From contig DAOSUR010000017.1 in assembly GCA_035378985.1 (NCBI GenBank), positions 1 through 53,363 on the forward strand: a DNA stretch of 53,363 nucleotides, in the 5' to 3' direction. Position 1 is the stretch's first letter; each line of letters begins with the position of its first letter. The position numbers and the translations under genes were made by a program. Positions 9,335-18,122 of the stretch are shown piece after piece. The notes under the pieces were generated by a model. The model did not search any database. It had not been told where the DNA came from and saw only the letters and a list, made by a program, of their open reading frames with translations. Source of the DNA: Anaerohalosphaeraceae bacterium. Its GTDB lineage: Bacteria; Planctomycetota; Phycisphaerae; Sedimentisphaerales; Anaerohalosphaeraceae.

Positions 9335-9855
9335 TCCGTAATGCCGAGGTCTTCCTTGGTCAGGATGCTTTCGAAGCGATAGCCCGCTTTTTCGATATTT
9401 TCACGTGCCCCCTGCTTGCGGTCAATCACACAGACAATCCGGTCCACCCGCGCGCCGGCCTCGGTGATAATTTTGGCCGCTTCGAGCACCTGCCCGCCGG
9501 TCGTGGCGATATCCTCCACCAGCAGCACAACATCGCCCGGTTCGAGCCGACCCTCAATCATCTTGCCTGTGCCGTAGTCCTTTTTGCTGTTGCGGATGAT
9601 GACCCAGGGCCTGCCGCACTCCATCGCGGCCGCCGCCGCCAGCGCCACCCCGCCCAGCTCCGCTCCGGCAATCCGCGTTACCTCCGGCGACAGATGCCTG
9701 CAGAACTCTTTTCCCAGCGCCCGCAGGATATCCGGCTGGGTCTCGAACAGATACTTGTCCAGATAATACTTGCTGCGCTTGCCGCTGCGCAGAACAAAAT
9801 CCCCCTCCAGATACGATGCATCCTTAATCCGCCTGGCCAGCTGATTTTTATCCAT
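9331..9855 (-). CDS. pyrE: Orotate phosphoribosyltransferase
   Basis: Transfers phosphoribose from PRPP to orotate, giving OMP in pyrimidine synthesis. The PRPP-binding motif VLLVEDIATTGGQ, the N-terminal FVLRSGKRSKYYLDKYLF and the loop GTGKMIEG identify the family, and 174 residues is normal. It lies 9 bases downstream of the end of the broken hepT frame on the same strand and may be read from the mntA promoter. Its 3' end overlaps coaB by four bases. Confidence 0.94.
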   Translation of the reverse strand: MDKNQLARRIKDASYLEGDFVLRSGKRSKYYLDKYLFETQPDILRALGKEFCRHLSPEVTRIAGAELGGVALAAAAAMECGRPWVIIRNSKKDYGTGKMIEGRLEPGDVVLLVEDIATTGGQVLEAAKIITEAGARVDRIVCVIDRKQGARENIEKAGYRFESILTKEDLGITD

Positions 9856-9864
9856 TTTTTTCTC

Positions 9865-10206
9865 TCAGTTTTGTTCCCGGACAATTTCCTGAATCTGCCG
9901 CTGCAGTTCCGGTATTTTGTTCACAACAACACCTCAAATGATTTTAAAATTGATTCCAAAATTCTCATGAGTCAGAATATCCCTCAAGCCGGCGATTTTT
10001 TGCCATTCTACCCGGCTGTGTGCCTGCCGAACTTCTTTGGGAATCTTTTTGGCTGCTTCTCCGATAATCTGAAGATTCCGCACAACCGCATCCACTACCA
10101 GTGAATTCTCACAAAAGGTCTGATATGTCATCCCTTCGGTATAACGGCAAATCTTGTCGGCAGCTTCGAGAATATCCTGCAAATAGATTTTATATTGCCT
10201 CGGCAT
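9865..10206 (-). pseudogene. hepT: HepT-like HEPN toxin (DUF86) interrupted by in-frame TGA
   Basis: HEPN-family RNase toxin of a HEPN/MNT module. The frame opens at ATG 10206 (RNLQIIGEAAKKIP and LRDILTHENFG are typical) but meets TGA at 9934-9936, codon 91. Translation of the same frame beyond it (GVVVNKIPELQRQIQEIV) restores the normal HepT C-terminus and ends at TGA 9865-9867 after a total of 113 codons. Family members usually have Trp at the interrupted position, so a single TGG to TGA change is the simplest explanation. The RNase motif R75-x4-H80 is present, but the Tyr normally two residues after His, the AMP acceptor, is Asn82. The predicted product is a 90-residue fragment. It overlaps mntA by 17 bases. 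Confidence 0.85.
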
Positions 10207-10489
10207 AACGGGCGGCCTTCTTGACATCGGCAAATGCAGGCCGGAGATTTTCCTCTATCACCAAATCGACCCTTTTTCCAAAAAGCTCTTCAAGAAAAAA
10301 TTTCAGTTCCATGTATTTATCAAAGGTCGGGTCCTCAAAAGAAACCAGAAAATCCAGATCGCTTTCCTCTCCGGCACATCCTTTCAAATAGGACCCGAAC
10401 AAACCGATACGTGTCACCCCAAATCCGCGAATATGCTCCGCATGATTGTTTAAGGTGCTGACAACTTGTTCCGGTGTGAGTTTTCCCAT
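10190..10489 (-). CDS. mntA: MNT-family minimal nucleotidyltransferase antitoxin
   Basis: Nucleotidyltransferase-fold partner of HepT; characterised relatives AMPylate the HEPN toxin to silence it. The signature GLFGSYLKG followed by SDLDFLVSF supplies the GS motif and the two metal-binding Asp. The ATG at 10489 is preferred over 10513 because a good -10 element lies between them and would place the transcript start at or very near 10489. About 99 residues, normal for the family. The toxin frame next to it is broken, so this gene may be a remnant or may have another role. Confidence 0.88.
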   Translation of the reverse strand: MGKLTPEQVVSTLNNHAEHIRGFGVTRIGLFGSYLKGCAGEESDLDFLVSFEDPTFDKYMELKFFLEELFGKRVDLVIEENLRPAFADVKKAARYAEAI

Positions 10490-10496
10490 AACGCTT

Positions 10497-10524
10497 ATTA
10501 TATCATTCAGCAAAATGTCCGCAA
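10497..10524 (-). promoter_or_regulatory. Promoter of the mntA-hepT(-pyrE) unit, possibly leaderless
   Basis: Read on the minus strand: TTGCGG (10519-10524), 16-base spacer, TATAAT (10497-10502). The -10 box ends 7 bases before the mntA ATG, so the transcript would begin essentially at the start codon. Confidence 0.5.
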
Positions 10525-10549
10525 CAAGAACCCTTGGCTGTTTTTGAAA

Positions 10550-11983
10550 CTACACCTTCAGCTGAGCGGTATGCTTCAGCTGCCGGCGGTACCGGCGGCG
10601 GATAGGACTGACGACCCTGCTAAGGAATTCATCAACCTGCTGCGGAGCCCGACCGATGTACTCCCTCGGGTTGAGCACCCTGCGGAAATCCACTTTGGCA
10701 AAGGCCGGGTCGTTCCGGAGCCGCTCCAGCAGGTCGTTTTTCTTTCCGTGCTGCTTGACCTGTGCGGCCGCCGCATGCGAATGCACTCGAATCCGCTCGT
10801 GCAGCTCCTGCCGGTTGCCGCCGGCCTTCACGGCCGCCATCAGGATATTTTCCGTCGCCATAAACGGCAGTTCCGCCTCCACATGCGCCGCAATCACCCT
10901 CGGATAAACCACCAGTCCGGATGCGACGTTAATCAGAATCTCCAGAATCCCGTCCACGGCCAGAAAACTTTCCGCCAGCACAATCCGGCGGTTGGAGGAA
11001 TCGTCCAGCGTCCGCTCCAGCCACTGAACCGAGGCGGTCATCGCCGGACTGGCGGCCAGCGACAGCACAAACCGCGCTAAGCCCGTTGCCCGCTCGCACC
11101 GCATCGGATTGCGCTTGTACGCCATCGCCGAAGAACCCACCTGCGAGCTCTCAAACGGCTCCTCAATCTCCTTCAGATTAGCCAGCAGGCGGATATCATT
11201 GCACATCTTGTGCGCCGACTGCGCAATCGAAGCCAGCACATCCACAATCATCTTGTCGAGCTTTCGCGGATAGGTCTGGCCGGTCACGGCACAGACCTTC
11301 GAAAACCCGAAGGCCCCGGCAACCATCTGCTCCAGACGGCGCACCTTGCTGTGGCTGCCGCCGAACAGCGCCAGAAACGACGCCTGTGTGCCGGTCGTGC
11401 CTTTAATGCCGCGAAACGGCAGCTCCTGTATCCGCCGCTCCAGTTCCTCCAAATCCATCGCAAAATCATACGCCCACAGCGCCGCCCGCTTGCCGACCGT
11501 CGTCAGCTGAGCGGGCTGAAAATGCGTAAACCCAAGCGTCGGAAGCGCCCGATGCTGCCGGGCGAAACGGCCCAGCCGGTCAATCAGACAGGCCAGCTTG
11601 CCCGCCAGAATCTCCATCCCGCGGCGCATCAGAATCAGGTCGGCATTGTCCGTAATGTCGCAGCTGGTCGCCCCCAAATGGAGAATCCCGGCGGCCTTCG
11701 GCGCGGCATCAGCAAAGGTGTGGATATGCGCCATCACATCGTGCCGCAGCTTCTGCTCATACGCCGCCGCCTTCTTGTAGTCGATATCCTCCAGATGCTG
11801 CTGCATCTGGCGAAGCTGGGCCTCGGTAATCTTCAGTCCCAGCTTTTTCTGGGCCCGGGCCAGTTCCAGCCAAAGCCGACGCCATGTACGAAACCGACTG
11901 TCCGGCCCGAACAATTCCGCCATCTCCCGCGAGGCATTCCGCTCCACCAGCGGGCTGGTATAAACCGACATCTCTTTTGCCAT
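10550..11983 (-). CDS. purB: Adenylosuccinate lyase
   Basis: Cleaves adenylosuccinate to AMP, and SAICAR to AICAR, in purine synthesis. Superfamily signature GSSAMAYKRNP, the TSCDITDNAD region with HLGAT, and TLGFTHFQPAQ are all present. At about 477 residues it resembles the longer eukaryote-like PurB type. The ATG at 11983 is chosen because the homologous start (MAKEMSVYTSPL) begins there and AGGAG lies just upstream; ATG 11971 is possible. The frame opens further upstream without similarity. It is the last gene of a minus-strand run beginning at 14496. Confidence 0.94.
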   Translation of the reverse strand: MAKEMSVYTSPLVERNASREMAELFGPDSRFRTWRRLWLELARAQKKLGLKITEAQLRQMQQHLEDIDYKKAAAYEQKLRHDVMAHIHTFADAAPKAAGILHLGATSCDITDNADLILMRRGMEILAGKLACLIDRLGRFARQHRALPTLGFTHFQPAQLTTVGKRAALWAYDFAMDLEELERRIQELPFRGIKGTTGTQASFLALFGGSHSKVRRLEQMVAGAFGFSKVCAVTGQTYPRKLDKMIVDVLASIAQSAHKMCNDIRLLANLKEIEEPFESSQVGSSAMAYKRNPMRCERATGLARFVLSLAASPAMTASVQWLERTLDDSSNRRIVLAESFLAVDGILEILINVASGLVVYPRVIAAHVEAELPFMATENILMAAVKAGGNRQELHERIRVHSHAAAAQVKQHGKKNDLLERLRNDPAFAKVDFRRVLNPREYIGRAPQQVDEFLSRVVSPIRRRYRRQLKHTAQLKV

Positions 11984-12039
11984 ACTCCTGTTTCCCGTCA
12001 ATTCTGAAAGTTTGTCCGATTGGTTCTGTCCCGCCGCTT

Positions 12040-12990
12040 TCACGCATGCAGGATTTTCTCGATTTCCTCCAGCAGCGGCTCCGGCAGCTCTGCATCGGCC
12101 GCAGGCACCCAGTCGCGAATCTGTCCTCTCCGGCGGGCCCCGACAATCGCAGAGGTAATTTCCGGCCGCCGCAGCACCCACGCAATCGCCAGTTGGCCGA
12201 TCGTCAGCCCCGCCTGGGCCGCCACACTCTTGAGCCGCTCGATTTTATCCAGATTGCGGTCAAACAGCGGCGGACGGAAATTCGGGTCCGATACAATCCG
12301 ATGGTCATCCGGCGGCAATGTCCGCAGGTACTGGGCCGTAAACTTGCCCGTCAGGAGCCCTTTCTGAAGCGGGCTGTAGGCCACGACCCCAATTTTCTTC
12401 TTCCCGCAGTACGGCAGAATCTCTTTTTCAATGTCCCGCCTCAGCATACTGTACGGCGGCTGCAGAGACGCCGGCGGGGCAATCTTCGCCAGCCGCTCCA
12501 GCAGCGGCACATCGCAGTTGCACACCCCGATATACCGCACCTTGCCCTGCTCAACCAGCCGAACCATCGCCTCCCAACCCTCCTCCACCTGCTCGGCCGG
12601 CTGCGGCCAGTGCATCTGATACAAATCAATCACCTCCACCCCCAGCCGCTTCAGACTGGCCTCGCATTCGGCGGCAATACTGTCTGCATCCAGGCAGCTG
12701 ATTTTCTCCCGGCGCTCATTCCACAAGAGACCGCATTTGGTTGCCACAAACGGACGAGGCCGTATCGACCGCAGTGCTCGGCTCACCATCTCCTCCGAAT
12801 GCCCGCAGCCGTAAATCGGGGCCGTATCAATCCAGTTGATGCCGCATTCCATCGCCTCCCCAATCGCCTCCAGCGAATCCCGGTCATCCTGCGGCCCCCA
12901 GCCGTACTGCCACGGCCCGCCGATTGCCCAGGTCCCCAGCCCGATGACCGTCAGCTCCAAATCCGTCTGTCCAAGCCGCCGCGTTTTCAT
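12040..12990 (-). CDS. Aldo/keto reductase
   Basis: NAD(P)H-dependent oxidoreductase with a TIM-barrel fold. The catalytic tetrad is visible as D55, Y60 (DTAPIYG), K85 (VATKCG) and H127 (LYQMHWP), and the C-terminal cofactor region appears as SAIVGARRRGQI. About 316 residues. The ATG at 12990 has GAGG eight to nine bases upstream, and the frame starts just after the M50 stop at 13001. The substrate cannot be told; the sequence resembles the broad YhdN/AKR11-type group. Confidence 0.9.
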   Translation of the reverse strand: MKTRRLGQTDLELTVIGLGTWAIGGPWQYGWGPQDDRDSLEAIGEAMECGINWIDTAPIYGCGHSEEMVSRALRSIRPRPFVATKCGLLWNERREKISCLDADSIAAECEASLKRLGVEVIDLYQMHWPQPAEQVEEGWEAMVRLVEQGKVRYIGVCNCDVPLLERLAKIAPPASLQPPYSMLRRDIEKEILPYCGKKKIGVVAYSPLQKGLLTGKFTAQYLRTLPPDDHRIVSDPNFRPPLFDRNLDKIERLKSVAAQAGLTIGQLAIAWVLRRPEITSAIVGARRRGQIRDWVPAADAELPEPLLEEIEKILHA

Positions 12991-13000
12991 CCGTCCGCCC

Positions 13001-13708
13001 TCAATAAGACGCCGAATATCCGATATACAGCCAATTGACCGCCTGTCGAAAGACCGGTGCAAACACGCGCCCCAGCAGCGTCCACACGAGGAAAAATCCC
13101 ATCAGACGAACCGGCATCACACTCATCAGCATCTGATAATACGTCCGCGCCGGCTCCGGCAGCACCAGCATCATCCAGGCCTGCCCGTCCAGCGGCGCTA
13201 CCGGCATTATATTGAACAAAAACAGCACCAGATTCAAGCTGAACAAGATGCTCAGCAGCACCGCTATCCCCTGCAGCAGCCCATCCTGCCGGGCCTGGGC
13301 GACAGTCATAAACCCGGTACGGTCCGCCGGCCAGAACCACTCCAGCGCCAGCCCCAGCCGAATCGCTCCGGCCGCCGCCAGCACCAAGAGCAGATTGGCC
13401 GCCGGCCCGCTCAGCGCCATCCAGGCTGCCCGCTTCGGATACAACCGGGCCCATTCCGCATGATACGGCGTGCCGGCCCAGCCGAGCATCCATCCCCAGG
13501 CCGCATACGACAGCCACGGAAAAACAATCATCCCCAGCGGCTCCCGCTTCAGATGCGGCAGCGGATTCAAAGACACCAGCCCTTCCTCCCAGGCCGTCCG
13601 GTCCCCCATCCGCCAGGCCGCCAGCGCATGCGCCGCCTCGTGAAAGACCAGCGAGAACAAAAACACCCCATACCAGAGGATGCCCAACACCAGCGTATCT
13701 TCCGTCAT
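13001..13708 (-). CDS. Site-2-protease-like M50 membrane metallopeptidase
   Basis: Predicted intramembrane zinc protease. HEAAH (H23, E24, H27) lies in the first transmembrane helix, and the third zinc-ligand motif FNIMPVAPLDG lies in a later one; four to five further hydrophobic segments are visible. It has no PDZ domain, so it belongs to the compact M50 group rather than the RseP type. The ATG at 13708 is chosen because GGAG lies about 10 bases upstream; a GTG at 13717 is possible. Natural substrates are unknown. It is tightly spaced between the SDR and the aldo/keto reductase genes. Confidence 0.88.
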   Translation of the reverse strand: MTEDTLVLGILWYGVFLFSLVFHEAAHALAAWRMGDRTAWEEGLVSLNPLPHLKREPLGMIVFPWLSYAAWGWMLGWAGTPYHAEWARLYPKRAAWMALSGPAANLLLVLAAAGAIRLGLALEWFWPADRTGFMTVAQARQDGLLQGIAVLLSILFSLNLVLFLFNIMPVAPLDGQAWMMLVLPEPARTYYQMLMSVMPVRLMGFFLVWTLLGRVFAPVFRQAVNWLYIGYSASY

Positions 13709-13731
13709 AACCGGCACTCTCCGAAAAGGGG

Positions 13732-14496
13732 TTACTCAAGATAAATCATCTTTTTGGTCATCCCGCCGTCGAGAACGAAGTTTTGTCCGGTGATAAACTC
13801 CGCCCGTCGGCTGCACAGGTACAGCACCATCTGGGCGATATCCTCCGGTCTGCCGACCCGCCCGGCCGGATGCTGCGCGTGGTCCTCAGGCCGAATCACC
13901 CACGGCGACGGCGCCCCGTGCAGATACGCCGTTGTATCAATCCAGCCGGGACTGATGCAGTTGACCCGCACCTGCGGCCCCAGACTGACGGCCAGAGCGT
14001 GTGTCAGCGCCACAAGACCCCCTTTGGCTGCCGAATACGCCTCCGTGTTCGGCTCGCTCATCAGCGCCCGCGTGGAGGCGATATTCACAATCGCCTCGCG
14101 GGTTTCCTTCAGGGCCGCCGCACAGTGCTTTGCACACAAAAACGCCCCCGACAAATCCGTATCAATCACGCGTCGCCAGTCCTCATAAGACAGTTCCGTG
14201 ACCGGCCCGTTTCTGGCGACGGCCGCATTGTTCACCAGACAGTCAATCCGTCCGAACCGCTCCAGCGTCCGCCGCACCATCCGCTCCACCGATGCCTCCT
14301 CTGAGACATCGGTCTGGATAAACAGCACATTGGGGCTGTTCAAAAAAGCCAGGGCCTTCGGCTCCAGCCGGGCTTCGACCTCCGCCAGCACCGCAGAGGC
14401 CCCCGCCTCCAGAAAGGTTTTGGCGATGCAGAGCCCGATTCCCCGCCCCCCGCCGGTAATCACAGCCGTTTTGCCTTGGAATTCTGAATGGTCCAT
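13732..14496 (-). CDS. SDR-family oxidoreductase
   Basis: Classical short-chain dehydrogenase/reductase. It shows the nucleotide-binding TGGGRGIG (14-21), NNAA (89-92), catalytic S141, Y154 and K158 (AYSAAKGG), and the C-terminal ITGQNFVLDGG typical of FabG-like enzymes. About 254 residues. The ATG at 14496 fits the homologous start. It is the first gene of the minus-strand operon; the substrate is not predictable from sequence. Confidence 0.92.
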   Translation of the reverse strand: MDHSEFQGKTAVITGGGRGIGLCIAKTFLEAGASAVLAEVEARLEPKALAFLNSPNVLFIQTDVSEEASVERMVRRTLERFGRIDCLVNNAAVARNGPVTELSYEDWRRVIDTDLSGAFLCAKHCAAALKETREAIVNIASTRALMSEPNTEAYSAAKGGLVALTHALAVSLGPQVRVNCISPGWIDTTAYLHGAPSPWVIRPEDHAQHPAGRVGRPEDIAQMVLYLCSRRAEFITGQNFVLDGGMTKKMIYLE

Positions 14497-14644
14497 ACCT
14501 GTTATATACCCGCCTGACGCTCCCAACTCCAGAAGATTCTGGACGACGCCGACCTCATCCGGTACAATCCGCCCCGACTGTCCGTTTTTGAAAAACCTAA
14601 CAAAACAACGGCTCTATGCCGAAAACACAGAAAGGTCAGACAGT

Positions 14645-15703
14645 ATGAATAAAGCATCCGAACAGTTTCTGCAGAACCTTCTGGAAGCCCCCAGCCCCTC
14701 GGGCTATGAACAGCCCGCCGCCAAAGTCTGGCGGGACTATGTCAAACCCTATGCCGACCAGATGATAACCGATGTGCACGGAAACAGCTTCGCCGTCCTG
14801 AATCCCGATGCCGAGTTTAAGTTTATGATTACCGGCCATGTGGATGAAATCGGCCTGCTGATTACCCATATCGACGACAAAGGATACCTTTATACCGCGC
14901 AAATCGGCGGAATGGACCCTGCCTTGCTTATCGGCCAGCGGGTGCAAATCTGCACCGCCGACGGCCCCGTCCTCGGCGTCATCGGCCGCAAAGCCATCCA
15001 TCAGATGACCCCCGAAGAACGGAAAAAGGCCGTCGAAATGGAAAACATCTGGGTGGATATCGGCGCCTCCAGCAAAAAAGACGCCCTCAAGCGCGTGGCA
15101 ATCGGCGACCCGATGGTTATCGATGTCCCCTATCGGCGGCTCAACGGCGACAAAATCGTCTCCCGGGCCACCGATGACAAGGCCGGTGCCTTCGTCGTCG
15201 CCGAGGTCATTCGGGCCCTCTCCCGCCGCAAACTGAAAATCTCCGTCATCGGCGTCGCCACAGTCCAGGAGGAAATCGGCCTTCGCGGGGCCATCACCTC
15301 CTCGTACAAAATCCATCCGCACGCCGGGATCGCCGTCGATGTCGGCTTTGCCAGCGACCATCCCGACACCGACCCGAAGAAAACCGGCCAGGTCTCCCTC
15401 GGCAAAGGCCCCATCCTTCATCGAGGCCCGAATATCAACCCCATCCTCGAAAAAGACCTCTTCAAAGCCGCCAAAGCCCACAAAATCCCGACTCAGGTTA
15501 CGGCAGAGCCCCGCGGAACCGGCACTGATGCCAACGCGATTCAGCTTTGCCGCGGCGGGGCGGCCGCAGGACTCATCAGCATCCCCAACCGCTATATGCA
15601 CACACCGGTTGAGGTGATTTCCCTGAAGGATTTGGAGGCATGCATCAAACTTCTGACGGAATTTCTGGCCGCTCATCCCGACCAGCGGGACTATCGGCCC
15701 TGA
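14645..15703 (+). CDS. M42-family metalloaminopeptidase
   Basis: Predicted dinuclear metal aminopeptidase of the FrvX/YsdC (M42) type, releasing N-terminal residues from peptides in the cytosol, usually as a dodecameric shell. Metal and catalytic motifs: H65 and D67 (GHVDEIG), D177/D178 (ATDDKAG), E209/E210 (QEEIGLRGA), D232 (VDVGFASD) and the C-terminal His in MHTPVEV. 352 residues, normal. ATG 14645 has AAAGG about 10 bases upstream; the longer open frame to the left is not coding. The opposite strand is completely open in register because Leu TTA/CTA and Ser TCA codons are avoided here. Confidence 0.92.
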   Translation: MNKASEQFLQNLLEAPSPSGYEQPAAKVWRDYVKPYADQMITDVHGNSFAVLNPDAEFKFMITGHVDEIGLLITHIDDKGYLYTAQIGGMDPALLIGQRVQICTADGPVLGVIGRKAIHQMTPEERKKAVEMENIWVDIGASSKKDALKRVAIGDPMVIDVPYRRLNGDKIVSRATDDKAGAFVVAEVIRALSRRKLKISVIGVATVQEEIGLRGAITSSYKIHPHAGIAVDVGFASDHPDTDPKKTGQVSLGKGPILHRGPNINPILEKDLFKAAKAHKIPTQVTAEPRGTGTDANAIQLCRGGAAAGLISIPNRYMHTPVEVISLKDLEACIKLLTEFLAAHPDQRDYRP

Positions 15704-16525
15704 CTTCCGGCAGACATTAAGTGGAACGGGCCGCCTCGACGGCGGCTCTAACGTGTCCGACTCTTCATTGAGCCGGCTGTATTCTGCGACCGTCTCCAAA
15801 AGCCGCTGCAGAACGGCCCGTCCCTCCACACTCGTTTCCAGCCCTAAAAACTCAATCCCCATCCAAAGGGTGCCGGTCTCTTTGTCCTCCCGAAGATGCC
15901 GCAGCTGGCCTTCGACCAAAATCGGCTTCTGGTAGCACAGCGGAGTAAACTGAATCCCAAAAACCTGACCGATAGAAAAGCAATCCCTTTTTTCCAGTCC
16001 CGCAATCATCCGCAACCCCCCTGCCGAAAGGTCTGCCAGCTGTCCCTGCCAGTAGCAATCTGCCGGTACTATACCGGCTTTCTCCAGAAACCCCCGGTGC
16101 CAAAAAAGAACCTTTATATTCAAATCTTTCGGAACAGACTGCCTTTGATAGGCCCTTCTCGGAATCTTTTCTATCCGATGCGGCCGTTCCAGAAGAACTT
16201 TCCCATTTTGACCTTCCAGAACCGCTGAATCGAGCCCCACAATTGTGCTTTCACAAATATATTTCGAAAAATCCATCCGGAAAGACAGACCAACTGGTTG
16301 GTTTATTCTTATGTTTTTGGAAATCGTCTGTCCATCTGGGAATGCTTCAATAATTACATTTTGGTCGGCGCATTTCAGGATACTCACACGGACCGTCTGC
16401 CAGCGGCCGGAGGCTAAAAAAGTCATAACCCCTGTTTTCTGGTGAAAGGCCGCCAGCGATATGAGATTAACAAGACCACTTCCCTCCAGATATTCTATCT
16501 GATTCGTTGAAGTTTCAATGGTCAT
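15704..16525 (-). CDS. PilZ-domain protein (YcgR-like), no stop codon of its own
   Basis: Cyclic-di-GMP receptor-like protein. ATG 16525 follows AGGG. The N-terminal half resembles the YcgR N-domain, and the PilZ domain is marked by RRAYQRQSV (RxxxR-like), ADLSAGGLRM (D/NxSxxG) and LWMGIEFLGL. The conserved sequence ends near residue 255. No in-frame stop follows: the frame runs on through 15703 and antisense through the whole M42 gene to 14636, giving a formal 629-residue ORF. The end given here marks only the credible coding part. Stops exist in other frames just past the domain, so the native stop was probably lost by point mutation or frameshift. Confidence 0.72.
15730..15746. terminator. 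GC-rich hairpin between the convergent M42 and PilZ genes
   Basis: Perfect 6-base stem GCCGCC / GGCGGC with loop TCGAC. There is no U-run on either strand, so termination is uncertain, but the position between converging genes fits. Confidence 0.4.
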
Positions 16526-16766
16526 ATTGTATCCCTAATACCCAACTGTAAATTGTTCGCGTATCGTGGGCATATCCAGTTGCTTTCATCGGTCAAAAAA
16601 AACAGTTTCTGAAAATCAATCTGCTAAACTCTTGAAAATGCCCCCTTTTCCATTATTACTCCGGCCGAAAGTCCGATAATCCATTCTTCTCTGAAAATCA
16701 ATTATCCGGTTTCCCGTCTGAATCTTCGATTGAAAACCGCAGGCACCGCCGATAAGATGCCTCCTT

Positions 16767-18101
16767 ATGAAACCAAACAATCTGGACAAAACATCTTTTG
16801 CATCCGCCTTTCTGCTGCTGTTGTTTGGCGCAGGATTAGGGTTAGCGATGCTGCTGGTTAAAGCACGTTCAGCCATTCAGCTTTCCGAGCCCATTCTTTT
16901 GCCCGGAGAAGGATTGTCTGTTGTGCTGCCGGCCGGCCCCGGCTGGAAAAATCTTACCGAGTGGAGCTACGAACAAGATAACAGTTTCACTCTGGTCGCG
17001 ACCTATTCAATGCGGGGCAGCCCTCCGTCTGAAGTCCGCTGGCAGTACAAACTGGCCGATCAGCCCCTTGCTCCTCAGGCCCTGCTGGAGCAAATCGCCC
17101 GTCAATTCAGCGGCCCCGTCAGTGCCGTCCAGACATTCCAGGGACCGCTGACCTTTGCTCAAATCCAGCTCTTTTCCCGGGCCGAAGGCGAACAAATCCT
17201 ACTGGCCGCAGCCGTACCGCAGAAAGGCCGCATCCTCCTTCTCCAGCTGAAAAGTTATTCAGAGCATTACGATTTGCCTGACCTCTTCGAACAGCTGGCC
17301 GCCCGGGTTCAGTTTCGTCCCGATCCCCGCCGCCAGGTCGGCCGGCAGCTCTTCGAAGACCTGACAAGCCGTCTCTATCCGCAATGGCTGGAAAATCTGC
17401 ATCAGCGGGCGGAAATCTTTCTTCTGTCTCCGGTTTCCGGCAGACCTATCGGATATTCCAAAACAGCTGCTGTCAAGTCAGAGAAGGACCTTGCGGCTGC
17501 TTTCGAACAGGAACAGGTGTTTCGGCAGAACGACTCTCCGCAGTCTGTAAGCCGTTTTGAATCCGCACAAAACCTGTCCGAGTTCCTCTGGACCACCGCC
17601 CGCCAGACTCGTCGCGGACCTCTTCAAACTCAGGTGCGACGACTGCCGGACGGCTCCATGCAAATCGAGGATTCTTATCGTCGGCAAACCGTCTGCTGGC
17701 CGGCCAAAGAGGCCGTACCCGAGATTCTCCTGCCGCTGGCGGCCCGAGCAATGCTCAATGCAGACGAATCCGAAGCTGTCCTGGACATCATCGCTTCTTT
17801 CGGCCAGGTTGTGCCCGTCCTGGTTTCCCGCTCTGAACCCAAAAACAAGACAAATCTTCCGGAACAAACTGAATATGCCGTGAAAGTCCAGTTCCTTCAT
17901 CATTCGGAAAATTATGAAGAATACTATTTCGATACGAAACAAAACCTGCTGGCCCGGCTGGAGGCCATACCCGGTCAGCCCGCCCGCATCTGGAAAGCCG
18001 CCGGCGAAGCCGACCTGCGGCGTTTTAACCCTTCCTTCTCAAAACCGGACCAAATCGTCCTAAAGCAGAGTCCTTCAGGAATGTTCGCTTTACAGAGATA
18101 G
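16767..18101 (+). CDS. Membrane-anchored protein of unknown function
   Basis: Not recognised. The 444-residue product starts with a basic segment and one hydrophobic helix (about 12-32), so it is probably anchored with the rest outside the cytoplasm. The remainder is a soluble mixed alpha/beta sequence without Cys clusters or known catalytic motifs; residues about 45-170 resemble a small surface domain, and the C-terminal half contains YEEYYFDTKQNLLARLEA. A possible promoter (TTGAAA 16730-16735, 17 bases, TAAGAT 16753-16758) lies so close to the ATG that the message would be almost leaderless. The trxB gene begins 21 bases after its stop. Confidence 0.75.
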   Translation: MKPNNLDKTSFASAFLLLLFGAGLGLAMLLVKARSAIQLSEPILLPGEGLSVVLPAGPGWKNLTEWSYEQDNSFTLVATYSMRGSPPSEVRWQYKLADQPLAPQALLEQIARQFSGPVSAVQTFQGPLTFAQIQLFSRAEGEQILLAAAVPQKGRILLLQLKSYSEHYDLPDLFEQLAARVQFRPDPRRQVGRQLFEDLTSRLYPQWLENLHQRAEIFLLSPVSGRPIGYSKTAAVKSEKDLAAAFEQEQVFRQNDSPQSVSRFESAQNLSEFLWTTARQTRRGPLQTQVRRLPDGSMQIEDSYRRQTVCWPAKEAVPEILLPLAARAMLNADESEAVLDIIASFGQVVPVLVSRSEPKNKTNLPEQTEYAVKVQFLHHSENYEEYYFDTKQNLLARLEAIPGQPARIWKAAGEADLRRFNPSFSKPDQIVLKQSPSGMFALQR

Positions 18102-18122
18102 AAACAAGTTGGAATAAATCTT

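Noticed and set aside
11884..13038. A 384-residue plus-strand ORF across purB and the aldo/keto reductase
   Set aside because: Pro/Arg/His/Gln-rich shadow with no conserved motif, spanning two strongly supported genes.
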